In this document: positions 7,839 to 17,683 of the stretch, in pieces
Layout of the letters: every line of letters begins with the position of its first letter
Numbering within the stretch: position 1 is the stretch's first letter
Made by a program: the position numbers and the translations under genes
Notes under the pieces: generated by a model
Database searches by the model: none
What the model saw: only the letters and a program-made list of their open reading frames with translations
Told to the model about the DNA's origin: nothing
Assembly: GCA_017478025.1 (NCBI GenBank)
Contig: JAFVGZ010000003.1
Span: 301,744 to 365,743 of the forward strand
Length of the DNA: 64,000 nucleotides
Direction of reading: 5' to 3'
Origin: Prevotella sp.
GTDB taxonomy: Bacteria; Bacteroidota; Bacteroidia; Bacteroidales; Bacteroidaceae

Positions 7839-8966
7839 ATGAGATTTACATTATCATCTTCTACTTTGGCCAGCAAGCTGGGTACGCTTGCTAAAGTTAT
7901 TAATTCAAAGAACTCTCTGTCCATATTGGACTGTTTCCTGTTTGAAATAGGTGACGGACAGATGACCGTAACTGCAAGTGACAACGCCAACATGATGAAG
8001 TGCTTCTTGCCACTTTACGAGTGTGACGGCGCAGGCGCATTCTGCCTCACAAGTCGCCTGATTTTGGATGCCATGAAGGACCTGCCTGAGCAGCCGCTGA
8101 CATTTGAGATTGACGAAACGACAAATAGCCTTCGCATACTCTATCAGGGCGGTTCGTTCAGACTTACGGCACAGAGTGCAGATGAATATCCACGCATGCA
8201 CGCGCTGGAGGGAGGCTATACAGAGACAACGCTGACAGCAGGTTGTGTTGCTGAGAACATTCAGCGCACACTCTTTGCCACAGCCAACGAAGAACTGAGA
8301 ATGGTGATGAACGGTATCTTCTTTGACCTGCGCGAGGACTCGCTGAATATCGTTGCCAGCGACGGTCACAAGATGGTGCGCAACATGATTCTGACATCCA
8401 AGTCGGAGGTCGGAGCGTCATTCATCCTGCCAAAGAAACCGGCAGGACTGCTGCGCAGCGTTCTGTCAACAGATGATGAGACACCCGTGACGATAAAGTT
8501 TGACACCCAGAACGCAGAGATACAGTTTGCTGACGGCGTGCTGATTTGTCGTCTGATAGAGGGCCGCTACCCTAACTACGCTTCGGTTATCCCTGCAGAC
8601 AATCCAAACATCGTTACCATAGACCGCAAGGGACTGATTAACGCCCTGCGCCGCGTGCTGCACTTTGCAAGTGAGAGCACCATGCTGGTAAAGATACGCA
8701 TGACGCAGAACAATATGGAGCTGAACGCCCAGGACATCGACTTCTCTACTGAGGCTAAGGAGGATGTGGTGTGCGAATATGGCGGAGTGCCTATGACAAT
8801 AGGCTTCAAAGGCTCCGTGCTGGTGGATATCCTGAACAACCTGAACAGCGATGAGGTAATCATAGAGCTCGGAGACCCCAGCAGAGCAGGTGTGATACGC
8901 CCAGAAGAGCAGCCTGACGGAACAGATGTGCTGATGCTCATCATGCCAATGCTGATTAATGACTAA
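7839..8966 (+). CDS. dnaN: DNA polymerase III beta subunit (sliding clamp)
   Basis: Ring-shaped processivity factor that tethers DNA polymerase III to DNA. The 375-residue protein has the standard length and three-domain order. It starts MRFTLSSSTLASKLGTLAKV, contains ASDGHKMVRN and EGRYPNY in the middle, and ends in LMLIMPMLIND, a typical beta-clamp terminus. It has its own promoter and is followed 89 bases later by a DnaQ-like exonuclease gene, so the two may be co-transcribed. dnaA and recF are not adjacent; recF lies 22 kb away. Confidence 0.97.
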   Translation: MRFTLSSSTLASKLGTLAKVINSKNSLSILDCFLFEIGDGQMTVTASDNANMMKCFLPLYECDGAGAFCLTSRLILDAMKDLPEQPLTFEIDETTNSLRILYQGGSFRLTAQSADEYPRMHALEGGYTETTLTAGCVAENIQRTLFATANEELRMVMNGIFFDLREDSLNIVASDGHKMVRNMILTSKSEVGASFILPKKPAGLLRSVLSTDDETPVTIKFDTQNAEIQFADGVLICRLIEGRYPNYASVIPADNPNIVTIDRKGLINALRRVLHFASESTMLVKIRMTQNNMELNAQDIDFSTEAKEDVVCEYGGVPMTIGFKGSVLVDILNNLNSDEVIIELGDPSRAGVIRPEEQPDGTDVLMLIMPMLIND

Positions 8967-9055
8967 TGAAACTTCGACATGTCGATATATCGAAATAACG
9001 ATATGACGACATGTCGAAATAACGAAACCTCGAAATAAAATAACAATTTACCACA

Positions 9056-9907
9056 TTGAAACTGAATTTGACTAAGCCCCTTATCATCTTTGATCTTGAG
9101 ACGACGGGGCTGGACATAGCGCGCGACAGAATCATTCAGATTAGCTATATCAAAGTGACACCTGAGGGTGAGGAGGTGCGCAAGAACTATTACGTAAATC
9201 CTGGAATAGCAATACCCAAGGAGGTGATCGAGCTGACACACATCACCAACGAGATGGTAGCAAATGCGCCAACCTTTAAGGAGCTCGCGCCGACGCTGGC
9301 AGCAGACTTTGAGGGATGTGACTTTGCCGGATATAACTCAAACTTCTTCGACATCCCCCTGCTGTCTGATGAGATGCTGCGCGCAGGAATCGGCTTTGAC
9401 TTCACCAAATGCCGCATGATAGACGCCTGCACCATCTTCAAGAAGATGGAGAGGCGCAACCTTGCAGCTGCATACAAGTTCTACTGTGGCCGCAAGATGG
9501 AGGACGATTTCCAAGCCCACAACGCTATGGGCGATACGGAGGCGACCTACAGAGTGCTGATGGGTGAGCTGGATATGTATGCTCCAGGAAGGCACGAGGA
9601 TCCCGAGAAACAGTTGAACAACGACATGGACGAGCTGCATGCCCTGTGCAACCAGAATGGTTTTGTTGACTTTGCTGGACGCATGGTCTGGGGACCCATA
9701 AAAGGCCCAGACGGCAATCCTCTGCTTGATGCAGACGGAAAGGAGCGCCGACAGGAATACTTCAACTTCGGTAAATATAAGGGAATGGCAGTCGTTGACG
9801 TGATACACAGAGACCCAGGATACGTAAGCTGGATACTCGGAGGTGACTTCACACTCGACACGAAACAGGCTATTACACGCATCCGGCTGAGAGAGGCAAG
9901 GAAGTAG
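9056..9907 (+). CDS. DnaQ-like 3'-5' exonuclease
   Basis: 283 residues with a DEDDh exonuclease fold. Motif I is FDLETTGL (D13, E15), motif II lies around GYNSNFFDIPLL, and motif III is HNAMGD. After a linker, the C-terminal part (FNFGKYKGMAVVDVI with PGYVSWIL) resembles a DUF3820-type domain. It probably acts as a proofreading-type or repair exonuclease. The start is TTG, because no ATG or GTG gives the MKLNLTKPLIIFDLE beginning. Short repeats flank it on both sides: diverged units at about 8975-9035 and a long array after 9974. Confidence 0.88.
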   Translation: MKLNLTKPLIIFDLETTGLDIARDRIIQISYIKVTPEGEEVRKNYYVNPGIAIPKEVIELTHITNEMVANAPTFKELAPTLAADFEGCDFAGYNSNFFDIPLLSDEMLRAGIGFDFTKCRMIDACTIFKKMERRNLAAAYKFYCGRKMEDDFQAHNAMGDTEATYRVLMGELDMYAPGRHEDPEKQLNNDMDELHALCNQNGFVDFAGRMVWGPIKGPDGNPLLDADGKERRQEYFNFGKYKGMAVVDVIHRDPGYVSWILGGDFTLDTKQAITRIRLREARK

Positions 9908-9973
9908 AGCCCCACCCCGGCCCTCTCAAGCCCCACCCCGGCCCTCCCCTAGGGGAGGGAGGGAAATTACAAA

Positions 9974-10250
9974 ATGTCGGTGTATCGGAATAGCGGAATA
10001 TCGACATATCGGCATATCGACATATCGGCATATCGGCATATCGGAATATCGGCATATCGGCATATCGGAATATCGGCATATCGGCATATCGGAATATCGG
10101 CATATCGGCATATCGACATATCAACATATCGGCATATCGGAATATCGGAATATCGGAATATCGACATATCAACATCTCGGAATATCGGCATATCGACATA
10201 TCGACATCTCGGCATATCGACATATCGACATATCGACATAACGAAATTAT
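9974..10250. repeat. Tandem array of about 30 nine-base units
   Basis: Near-perfect repetition of a 9-bp unit (catatcggc, with aatatcgga and catatcgac variants) over about 275 bp. Because the period is a multiple of three, all frames stay open on both strands, which gives spurious open frames. A degraded form of the same unit occurs at about 8975-9035 on the other side of the exonuclease gene. The preceding 60 bases (9908-9965) hold a GC-rich cccaccccggccctc repeat. Confidence 0.9.
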
Positions 10251-10255
10251 GAATT

Positions 10256-11176
10256 ATGAATTATGAATTATTCATTAAAAAACTACTCCTGACGATGCTC
10301 TTTGGGCTGATGTTTATTACCTCATCGGCTCAGGAGCTGAACGCGAAGGTCAACATCAACCACTCTCAGATACAGGGAACCGAAGAAAGTATCTTTGACG
10401 AGTTGCGCGACAGGCTGGAGGAGTTTATAAACGCTCAGCGCTGGACATCCCTGCAGTTCCTTGACCAGGAGCGCATATCATGCAGCTTCAACCTGACGGT
10501 AAAGGAGCTGAAACGCGAGGAAGGAACATGGGGATGCTCATGCATGATACAGGCCAACAGGCCCGTGTTTAACGCATCCTACACAACGACCATCTTTCAG
10601 TATCAGGATAACGAATTCACATTTACATATCATCAGTTTGACCGACTGGAGTATAATCCCGACGTGATAGACAATCAGCTCATTGCGCTGATAGCCTATT
10701 ACGCCTATCTCATCATAGGAATGGATCTGGACACCTTCTCCCTGAAGGGCGGCGAGGATGTGCTGCAAACGTGCATGAACCTAACCAACAATGCCCAGAA
10801 CCTGGATTATCCCGGGTGGAAAGCCTTTGAGAGCTCAAAGAACCGTTTCTCCATCATCAACGACTATCTGGAAGGCTCGATGGAACCGTTGAGGCAACTG
10901 CAGTATGACTATTACCGCAAGGGACTTGACGAGATGGCCAACAACGCAGAACGTGGACGCACGGAAATCAGTACCTCTATAGAGGAGAACCTGAAGAAGG
11001 CACACGAGAACAAGCCTCTGTCTCTGCTGCCGCAGTTGTGGACGGAGTATAAGCGCGACGAGCTGGCTAATATATATAAAGGTAAAGGAACATCAAAAGA
11101 GAAAGAGACTGTTTACGACATACTGTTCAACATCAATCCCTCGCTATCATCTACGTGGGAAAAGATTAAGCAATAG
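10256..11176 (+). CDS. DUF4835 family secreted protein
   Basis: 306 residues with an N-terminal signal peptide (KKLLLTMLFGLMFITSSAQ) followed by the domain I recognise as DUF4835, a Bacteroidota family of unknown function. Visible parts include ELNAKVNINHSQIQGT, an NPDVIDNQLIALIAYYAYLIIGMDLDTFS helix pair with an aromatic cluster (partly quoted), and a WTEYKRDELANI segment near the end. It is likely periplasmic. The start codon falls inside a repeated atgaattatga stretch; the alternative ATG at 10295 would leave a very short signal peptide. It sits 9 bases before recN, as is common in this phylum. Confidence 0.82.
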   Translation: MNYELFIKKLLLTMLFGLMFITSSAQELNAKVNINHSQIQGTEESIFDELRDRLEEFINAQRWTSLQFLDQERISCSFNLTVKELKREEGTWGCSCMIQANRPVFNASYTTTIFQYQDNEFTFTYHQFDRLEYNPDVIDNQLIALIAYYAYLIIGMDLDTFSLKGGEDVLQTCMNLTNNAQNLDYPGWKAFESSKNRFSIINDYLEGSMEPLRQLQYDYYRKGLDEMANNAERGRTEISTSIEENLKKAHENKPLSLLPQLWTEYKRDELANIYKGKGTSKEKETVYDILFNINPSLSSTWEKIKQ

Positions 11177-11185
11177 AAGAAGAAG

Positions 11186-12844
11186 ATGCTGAAACATCTG
11201 AATATAAGCAATTACGCTCTCATCGACACGCTCGACATAGACCTGCATCGCGGCTTCTCGGTCATAACAGGCGAGACGGGAGCCGGCAAGAGTATCATTC
11301 TGGGGGCCATAGGACTGCTGCTGGGGCAGCGTGCTGACGGCAAGGCGCTGAGAGACGCAAGCAAGAAATGTGTCATCGAGGCCAATTTTGACATCTCCCG
11401 ATATGACTTGCAGGCGTGGTTTGACGAGCAGGAACTGGAATATGACGACGAAGACTGCATCATACGGCGCGAGTTATCCCCACAGGGAAAGAGCCGGGGA
11501 TTCATAAACGATACTCCCGTGACACTCACGCAGATGCGCGAACTGGGTGAAAAGCTCATCGACGTACACTCCCAGCACCAGAATCTGCTGCTGCGCAAGG
11601 AGAACTTCCAGCTCAATGTGGTAGATATCATGGCCTCTAACGACAAAGAGCGCAACGAATATGCCGTAGCTTATAACAGGCTGAAGGAAGCCGAGCACGA
11701 GTTGGAGGAGCTGAAGAAGTCCATTGAGGCATCACGCAACGATGAGGAATACATGCGTCATCAGCTCAACGAACTGCAGACGGCTGCACTTCGTGAGGAT
11801 GAGCAGGAGGAACTGGAACAAGAGCAGGAAACCGCCTCGCATACCGAAGATATAAAGGCAGCACTCTATGAGGTCACCACTCTGCTGCTGGGTGAAAACG
11901 GAGCCGCCGTAGAGCAGATAAGACAGGCAGAGGGAAGGCTGGGCTCCGCTGCTGCGATTTATCCCAAGGTAACGGAACTCTCTGAGAGACTGGAGTCGCT
12001 ATATGTGGAACTGAAGGATATTGCTACCGACATCGAATCTGAGACAGAGAACATAGACTTCAATCCGGAGCGGCTGGCTTACGTCACAGAGCGCCTCAAC
12101 ACGATATACTCGTTAGAGCATAAGTATCACACAGACAGCATCGCAGACCTGCTACGCGAACAGGAACGACTTCAGACCCTGCTGAACGGCATAGACAATA
12201 GCGACGAAATGCTGCAGGAGAAGCAGGAAACCGTAAGGCAACTTACTGACATAGCCAATGAGAAAGCCGCAAAACTCTCTGCTACACGCAAGCAGGCAGC
12301 CAAGAAGATAGAGGCAGAGACGAAACGCAGCCTTGAGGCTCTCGGAATGCCAGGAGTAGAGTTTTGCATCGACATCAAATCGACCTCTCTCTCCCCTGAC
12401 GGTCAAGACAAAGTGGCCTACCTCTTCTCTGCCAACAAGGGTATGGCGCTGCGGCCTGTTGCCGAGGTAGCATCAGGAGGCGAGATAGCACGACTCATGC
12501 TCTCGCTGAAAGCCATGATAAGCGGAGCCGTGAAGTTGCCGACTATCATATTCGACGAGATAGACACGGGCGTAAGTGGCCGCATAGCCGAGCAGATGGG
12601 CAACATCATGCACCAGATGGGCCAGGCAGAGAGACAAGTGATCAGCATCACGCACCTGCCACAGATAGCGGCAAGAGGTACATACCACTACAAGGTGGAA
12701 AAGAGGAACCTGTCTGACAGCACCAGCACCATGATGCGACAACTGACTACAGAAGAGCGCATAGACGAGATAGCGCAGATGCTGAGCGGAGCCGACATAA
12801 CTGATGCCGCAAGGCGAAATGCCAAGATGCTGCTTGGGAATTAA
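11186..12844 (+). CDS. recN: DNA repair protein RecN
   Basis: SMC-like ATPase in double-strand-break repair. The 552-residue length is standard. The Walker A motif GETGAGKS is at residues 29-36. Two long Glu/Lys/Gln-rich coiled-coil stretches lie between about 150 and 380. The signature ASGGE and Walker B TIIFDEIDTGVSG follow, then ITHLPQIAARG. It is probably co-transcribed with the DUF4835 gene 9 bases upstream. Confidence 0.97.
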   Translation: MLKHLNISNYALIDTLDIDLHRGFSVITGETGAGKSIILGAIGLLLGQRADGKALRDASKKCVIEANFDISRYDLQAWFDEQELEYDDEDCIIRRELSPQGKSRGFINDTPVTLTQMRELGEKLIDVHSQHQNLLLRKENFQLNVVDIMASNDKERNEYAVAYNRLKEAEHELEELKKSIEASRNDEEYMRHQLNELQTAALREDEQEELEQEQETASHTEDIKAALYEVTTLLLGENGAAVEQIRQAEGRLGSAAAIYPKVTELSERLESLYVELKDIATDIESETENIDFNPERLAYVTERLNTIYSLEHKYHTDSIADLLREQERLQTLLNGIDNSDEMLQEKQETVRQLTDIANEKAAKLSATRKQAAKKIEAETKRSLEALGMPGVEFCIDIKSTSLSPDGQDKVAYLFSANKGMALRPVAEVASGGEIARLMLSLKAMISGAVKLPTIIFDEIDTGVSGRIAEQMGNIMHQMGQAERQVISITHLPQIAARGTYHYKVEKRNLSDSTSTMMRQLTTEERIDEIAQMLSGADITDAARRNAKMLLGN

Positions 12845-12865
12845 TAATTAATAATTCATAATTCG

Positions 12866-12911
12866 CCACTCACGTCCCTCCCTCCAAGGGGGGGAGCTGG
12901 AGGGGGGCTTT
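12866..12911. repeat. GC-rich intergenic palindrome (element C)
   Basis: A G/C-run element (ccctccctccaagg, then ggggagctggagggg) preceded by a taataattcataatt phrase. Related copies occur at about 16639-16690, 16728-16760, 46978-47020 and, more diverged, 9910-9960 and 49138-49180. The two arms are partly complementary, so the RNA could fold. Confidence 0.55.
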
Positions 12912-12924
12912 AATTCGATAGAAT

Positions 12925-14901
12925 TTGACTGTTTGTATTGCTGAGAAACCCGCAGTAGCGCGAGAGATAGCAAGTGTCCTCGGAGCTACAGCACAACATA
13001 CTGGCTATTACGAAGGTAATGGCTATCAGGTGACGTGGACCTATGGACACCTGTGTACGCTCAAAGAGCCCAACGATTATCAGGAGATGTGGAAGCGCTG
13101 GACCCTGGGCATGCTGCCGATGATTCCGCAGCGCTTCCAGATAAAGCTGATTGAGATGGACCACATCAAGAAGCAGTATGCCATCGTGGAGAAACTTTAC
13201 CAGAATGCCGACATGATTATAAACTGCGGCGATGCCGGGCAGGAAGGTGAACTGATACAGCGATGGGTGATGCAAAAGGCGCGAGTGAAGTGTCCCGTGA
13301 AGCGATTGTGGATTTCATCTTTGACAGAGGAGGCCATCAGGGAAGGCTTCAACAACCTGAGAGACCAGAAGGAGTTTGAGCCTCTCTATCTTGCGGGCTT
13401 ATCACGTGCCATAGGTGACTGGCTCCTGGGAATGAATGCCACGAGGCTCTATACAATAAAGTATAAGGACAACAACCGTCAGGACAAGCAACCACTCTCC
13501 ATAGGACGTGTGCAGACACCCACGTTGGCGATGATTGTGAACAGGCAACGGGAGATAGAGAACTTCGTGCCCAAGCAGTCGTGGGTGCTCTCCACTATCT
13601 ATCGCAACACAAAATTCAACGCTATTGCGCACGATGAAGAAGCAGAGGCTGAAGATGCCGCAGAAGTAGAAAAGGCCAAGAAAGAGGGAAAGACGATAAA
13701 GTCAAAGGGGGATATATATAAGCCTTTAGAGTTTCTGACCAAAGAGGAGGGCGAGAAGGTGGTTGAGGAGATAAAGGACCAGCCGCTGCGCGTCATATCC
13801 GTGACAAAGAAGAAAGGAACGGAGAAGCCCCCACAGCTCTTTGACCTCACAACCCTGCAGGTGGAATGCAACAAGAAATTCGCCTATACGGCAGAGCAGA
13901 CGCTGAACCTGATACAGTCCCTCTACGAGAAGAAGTTTACGACCTATCCGCGTGTTGATACCCAGTACCTGACTGATGACATTTACAAGAAGTGTCCACA
14001 GACGCTCAATGGTGTCTATCAGGTGAAGTTCAACGGCACGGCTCCCTACGCAGACCTTATACGCCCCCTTGGTGGCGGTAAGGCGTTGCGCAAAGACAAG
14101 AAGGTCTTTGACAATAGCAAGGTGACTGACCACCACGCCATCATACCGACAGGAGTCATACCCAAGGGACTCTCGGATGCTGAGAGAAATGTGTATGACC
14201 TCATAGCAAGACGGTTCATTGCGGTATTCTATGATGACTGCAAATTTGAAACAACTACGGTTATGGCTGAGGTTAAGCCTACAGCAGAAGATGCATCACC
14301 AATACTGTTCCGCACCTCAGGAAAGGTAATTACCGACGAAGGCTGGAAAGTGGTATTCAAGAAAGAAACCCAAACGCAGGCCGAGAATGCCGATGGTGAG
14401 AACGGCGAGGCTGCTACAGACAACAGCGGAGATGAAAAACTGCTGCCTACATTCAATAAAGGCGAGGAAGGTCCTCATGAGCCCCAGCTCGCAGAGAAGT
14501 GGACCACGCCCCCACCCTACTATACTGAGGCGACATTGCTCCGGGCAATGGAAACTGCCGGCAAGTTCGTGGATAACGACGAGCTGCGTGCAGCAATGAA
14601 GGAGAATGGCATAGGCAGACCGTCATCAAGGGCAAACATCATCGAGACCCTTTTCAAAAGGCAGTACATCAAGCGTGAACGCAAGCGCATCGTGGCTACG
14701 CCGACAGGAAAGGCACTCATAGACGTCATCCACGAAGAGCTGCTGAAGTCGCCTGAGCTCACAGGTATATGGGAAAAGAAACTGCGCGACATCGAAGCAA
14801 GAAAATACGATGCCGCAACATTCATTAATGAACTGAAGCAACAGATAACTGACATAGTAAATCAAGTATTATCCGATAACTCTAACCGAAAACTATTATG
14901 A
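12925..14901 (+). CDS. topB: DNA topoisomerase III
   Basis: Type IA topoisomerase that relaxes and decatenates DNA. The 658-residue protein starts with the Toprim domain (MTVCIAEKPAVAREI, E7). The IMNCGDAGQEGE-like acidic motif appears as INCGDAGQEGE, and the catalytic tyrosine is Y341 in TYPRVDTQYL. The GIGRPSSRANIIETL motif is present. A charged insert (EEAEAEDAAEVEKAKKEG) follows about residue 235. The start codon is TTG, since the protein must begin just before VCIAEKP. The stop codon overlaps the start of the next gene. Confidence 0.95.
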   Translation: MTVCIAEKPAVAREIASVLGATAQHTGYYEGNGYQVTWTYGHLCTLKEPNDYQEMWKRWTLGMLPMIPQRFQIKLIEMDHIKKQYAIVEKLYQNADMIINCGDAGQEGELIQRWVMQKARVKCPVKRLWISSLTEEAIREGFNNLRDQKEFEPLYLAGLSRAIGDWLLGMNATRLYTIKYKDNNRQDKQPLSIGRVQTPTLAMIVNRQREIENFVPKQSWVLSTIYRNTKFNAIAHDEEAEAEDAAEVEKAKKEGKTIKSKGDIYKPLEFLTKEEGEKVVEEIKDQPLRVISVTKKKGTEKPPQLFDLTTLQVECNKKFAYTAEQTLNLIQSLYEKKFTTYPRVDTQYLTDDIYKKCPQTLNGVYQVKFNGTAPYADLIRPLGGGKALRKDKKVFDNSKVTDHHAIIPTGVIPKGLSDAERNVYDLIARRFIAVFYDDCKFETTTVMAEVKPTAEDASPILFRTSGKVITDEGWKVVFKKETQTQAENADGENGEAATDNSGDEKLLPTFNKGEEGPHEPQLAEKWTTPPPYYTEATLLRAMETAGKFVDNDELRAAMKENGIGRPSSRANIIETLFKRQYIKRERKRIVATPTGKALIDVIHEELLKSPELTGIWEKKLRDIEARKYDAATFINELKQQITDIVNQVLSDNSNRKLL

Positions 14902-16622
14902 ACAATAAGATCCTAATCTATCAGGTCTTTACTCGCCTCTACGGCAATCGTAATGAAACACGCAACCAATGGGGCTCGTATTCAGAAAACGGTTCGGGCA
15001 AGTTCAACGACTTTGACCGAGCTACGCTCAAGCATATCAAAGACATGGGCTTCTCCCATATCTGGTTTACCGGCGTGCTGCGTCATGCAACACAGACGGA
15101 TTATTCCAAATACAACATCCCCCGTCAGCATCCCGCTGTGGTGAAAGGCAAGGCCGGCTCACCCTATGCCGTCTGCGACTACTATGACGTAGATCCCGAC
15201 CTGGCTGTCAATGTGGACAAGCGCATGCAGGAGTTTGAAAGCCTCGTAAACCGGGCACACAAACTGGGACTGAAGGTCATCATAGACTTCGTGCCCAATC
15301 ACGTGGCAAGACAATATGAATCCATAGCAAAGCCTGAGGGGGTGAAGGATTTAGGAAGCGACGACAATATCTCAGACGGTTTCAATCCCCAGAACAACTT
15401 CTACTATTGCCCGGGACAACACTTTGACCCATACTTCGACCTGCACTACGGTCCCTGCGGGGCAGAACATTGTGAAGATGCCGCAAGCCTGAAGCCCTAC
15501 AAAGAGTATCCCGCAAAATCTACTGGCAACGACCACTTCGACTCCAGCCCTCATGCCAATGACTGGTACGAGACGGTAAAGCTGAACTATGGCGTAGATT
15601 ACTGGACACATGTAGGACATTTCAACCCTATTCCAGACACTTGGAACAAGATGACAGACATCCTGCTCTTCTGGGCAAAGAAAGGTGTTGACGGTTTCCG
15701 TTGCGATATGGCAGAGATGGTACCTGCCGCTTTCTGGTCTTGGGCTATAGACAAGGTAAAATTCCTTAATCAGGAAATCATCTTCGTCGGTGAGGTCTAT
15801 GACCCCAACCAGTACCGCAACTACCTCAACTCGGGCTTCGACTATCTCTATGACAAAGTGGGAATGTATGACACCATGCGCTCCGTCATTTGCAACACCG
15901 GTTCTGCCTCATACATCACAGGAGCCTGGCAAGCCACGGATGACATCAAGGACCACATGCTCTACTTCCTTGAAAACCATGATGAGCAACGCATCGCATC
16001 TGATTTCTTTGCTGCCTCGGCACGCAAGGGCATCCCAGGACTCGTGGCCTCCGTACTGATGCAGTCCAATCCGTTCATGCTCTATGCCGGCGAGGAATAC
16101 GGAGAAAGAGGAATGGACGCAGAAGGCTTCTCTGGCGTTGACGGACGTACCACCATCTTCGACTATTGGTCAATCGGCACACTCTGCAGGGCAGCAAACG
16201 GCACACTCACCCCGGAGGAGCAGAATATATATGACACACACCTCAAGGTATTGCAGATAGCACGAAACGAGAAAGCCATCGATGGAGATTTCTATGACCT
16301 GATGTACGTAAATCCTGCGTCAGAGGTCTTCGACAACTACAACCAATATGCGTTCTTGCGCAAGAAGGACAATGTCACCCTGCTCATCGTCTGCAACTTC
16401 AGCGACGCCCAAGCCGAGGTAAGCGTCAAGATTCCCCAACATGCCATTGAATTCCTCAACATAAAGGAAAAGAAATACAACACGACCGACCTTCTCACAG
16501 GCGAGAAAATGCAGATGACCGTCAAGGGAGACCAAAGCATCGCCATGACCGTCGCCGCCAACTCAGCCCGCGTATGGAAACTGGCAGTCGCTGCCCCTCG
16601 AAAGAAAAAGACAGAAGAATAA
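14898..16622 (+). CDS. GH13 alpha-amylase family enzyme
   Basis: 574 residues with a TIM-barrel glycosidase core and no signal peptide, so it is probably cytoplasmic and acts on imported or stored alpha-glucans. The family catalytic residues are visible: nucleophile D270 in GFRCDMAE, acid/base E299 in FVGEVYD, and the HD pair H361-D362 in LENHDEQR. The VIIDFVPNH motif is region I. The last 100 residues form a beta-rich C-terminal domain. The start overlaps the topB stop in an ATGA, indicating translational coupling although the functions are unrelated. Substrate specificity is not clear. Confidence 0.9.
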   Translation: MNNKILIYQVFTRLYGNRNETRNQWGSYSENGSGKFNDFDRATLKHIKDMGFSHIWFTGVLRHATQTDYSKYNIPRQHPAVVKGKAGSPYAVCDYYDVDPDLAVNVDKRMQEFESLVNRAHKLGLKVIIDFVPNHVARQYESIAKPEGVKDLGSDDNISDGFNPQNNFYYCPGQHFDPYFDLHYGPCGAEHCEDAASLKPYKEYPAKSTGNDHFDSSPHANDWYETVKLNYGVDYWTHVGHFNPIPDTWNKMTDILLFWAKKGVDGFRCDMAEMVPAAFWSWAIDKVKFLNQEIIFVGEVYDPNQYRNYLNSGFDYLYDKVGMYDTMRSVICNTGSASYITGAWQATDDIKDHMLYFLENHDEQRIASDFFAASARKGIPGLVASVLMQSNPFMLYAGEEYGERGMDAEGFSGVDGRTTIFDYWSIGTLCRAANGTLTPEEQNIYDTHLKVLQIARNEKAIDGDFYDLMYVNPASEVFDNYNQYAFLRKKDNVTLLIVCNFSDAQAEVSVKIPQHAIEFLNIKEKKYNTTDLLTGEKMQMTVKGDQSIAMTVAANSARVWKLAVAAPRKKKTEE

Positions 16623-16798
16623 GCAGAATAAACAGCCCCTCCCCCACAGTACCCTCCAGCTCCCCCCCAAGGGGGAGGGACGTAAGCTACGGACTATGCA
16701 TTATGAATTTAGCATTATGAATTAAAAGCCCCCTCCGGCTCCCCCAAGGGGGAGAGACGTAAGCAACGAACTATGCATTATGAATTTTGCATTATGAA
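16623..16798. repeat. Element C copies and attatgaatt repeats
   Basis: Two copies of the GC-rich element (ccccctccggctccccc type) alternate with the phrases cgtaagc-acg-actatgcattatgaattttgcattatga-type in short direct repetition. No gene is visible. Confidence 0.6.
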
Positions 16799-16993
16799 TT
16801 ACTCAAGTTTCGCGCCCTGAAGGGGCAAAAGCATATAGCCCAGGGCAGCGCCCTGGGTTTTTACGCGGTGTGTAGTCACGCCCTGTAAGGGCAGCAGAGT
16901 CATTTGCCTGTTGTTCTGCTGCCCTTACAGGGCGTAATTTCTATTTGCCTTTATACCCAGGGCGCTGCCCTGGACTATATGCTTTTGCCCTTT
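16799..16993. repeat. Element A, truncated copy
   Basis: It starts with TTACTCAAGT and follows the 6699-6945 element closely through both arms, then stops within gcttttgccctttc. There it switches into element B instead of finishing with ACTTGAGTAA. Confidence 0.7.
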
Positions 16994-17036
16994 CTTGCTC
17001 CACGTTGTTACGCAAGCGTCCTTTTGGGCCGAGCGG
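16994..17036. repeat. Element B copy
   Basis: A 43-bp phrase beginning cttgctccac, with acgcaagcgtc in the middle and ending gccgagcgg. Other copies are at 21134-21175 (same direction) and 3637-3681, 48250-48292, 48320-48362, 30131-30170 (diverged) and 49376-49414 (diverged) in the opposite direction. Confidence 0.65.
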
Positions 17037-17175
17037 CAAATCCGCCTGAGCGGGGAACGGGGCGGCGATGTTGCATAAGTCCTATGCATGATTTTGTATC
17101 AACTCCCTATAAAAAAACCTCTAAAAAATCGCGAAAAACCTTTCTCAGGAGCTAAAATGATGCTTTATCTGGTCG

Positions 17176-17255
17176 CGAAGTAACTTTAAGGGGGTTAAAG
17201 TTACTCAGCGACACCCATAAAGTTACTCGGCGACACCCTTAAAGTTACTCGCGGA
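17176..17255. repeat. Repeat cluster of taaagttactc units
   Basis: Three direct copies of a roughly 23-bp unit (taaagttactc followed by rgcgacaccc) lie at about 17195-17255. One inverted copy of the core (gcgaagtaacttta) lies just upstream at 17176-17190, so the left half forms an inverted repeat around ggggg. The rest of the gap to 17683 shows no gene; a 60-bp palindrome (catccacatgg paired with ccatgtggatg) lies at about 17524-17584. Confidence 0.6.
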
Positions 17256-17683
17256 TAACGCCAAAATTCGCCTATCGTGCGGTTCTGTTGTTCCATATTC
17301 ACCCTTCGAAAGCCCGTATTTTTGACCCTTTAAGCGGTAACAGTCACTATGACAGAGAGTTACGCAAATCGCAAATTTTTGCGAATATACGCGATCAGCA
17401 GATTTTTCGTGGAAAATATGCGACTGTAGAGCACGAATAATTATGCAAAATCTGCATAAATGTCGTTTCTGTCCTATTGCCATGTAAGTAGGTGTTCAAA
17501 ATGATGTACTCATTTTTACGCATGCATCCACATGGGATTTCTTTCCTCTGGGAAACTGGGCAACAGAAAAACCATGTGGATGCTCGCTGATACGGTGGGG
17601 TTACTTTACGATAATTTGGGTGGTGCAAAGTTACTAATTACATCAGGTCATCGCCATTTCGTACCGGCCATAGTCTGACTGAG

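Noticed and set aside
9974-10252. Open frames of about 90 residues on both strands (repeats of ISAYRHIG and MPICRYSD type)
   Set aside because: They are produced by a 9-bp tandem array whose period keeps all frames open; there is no normal protein composition.
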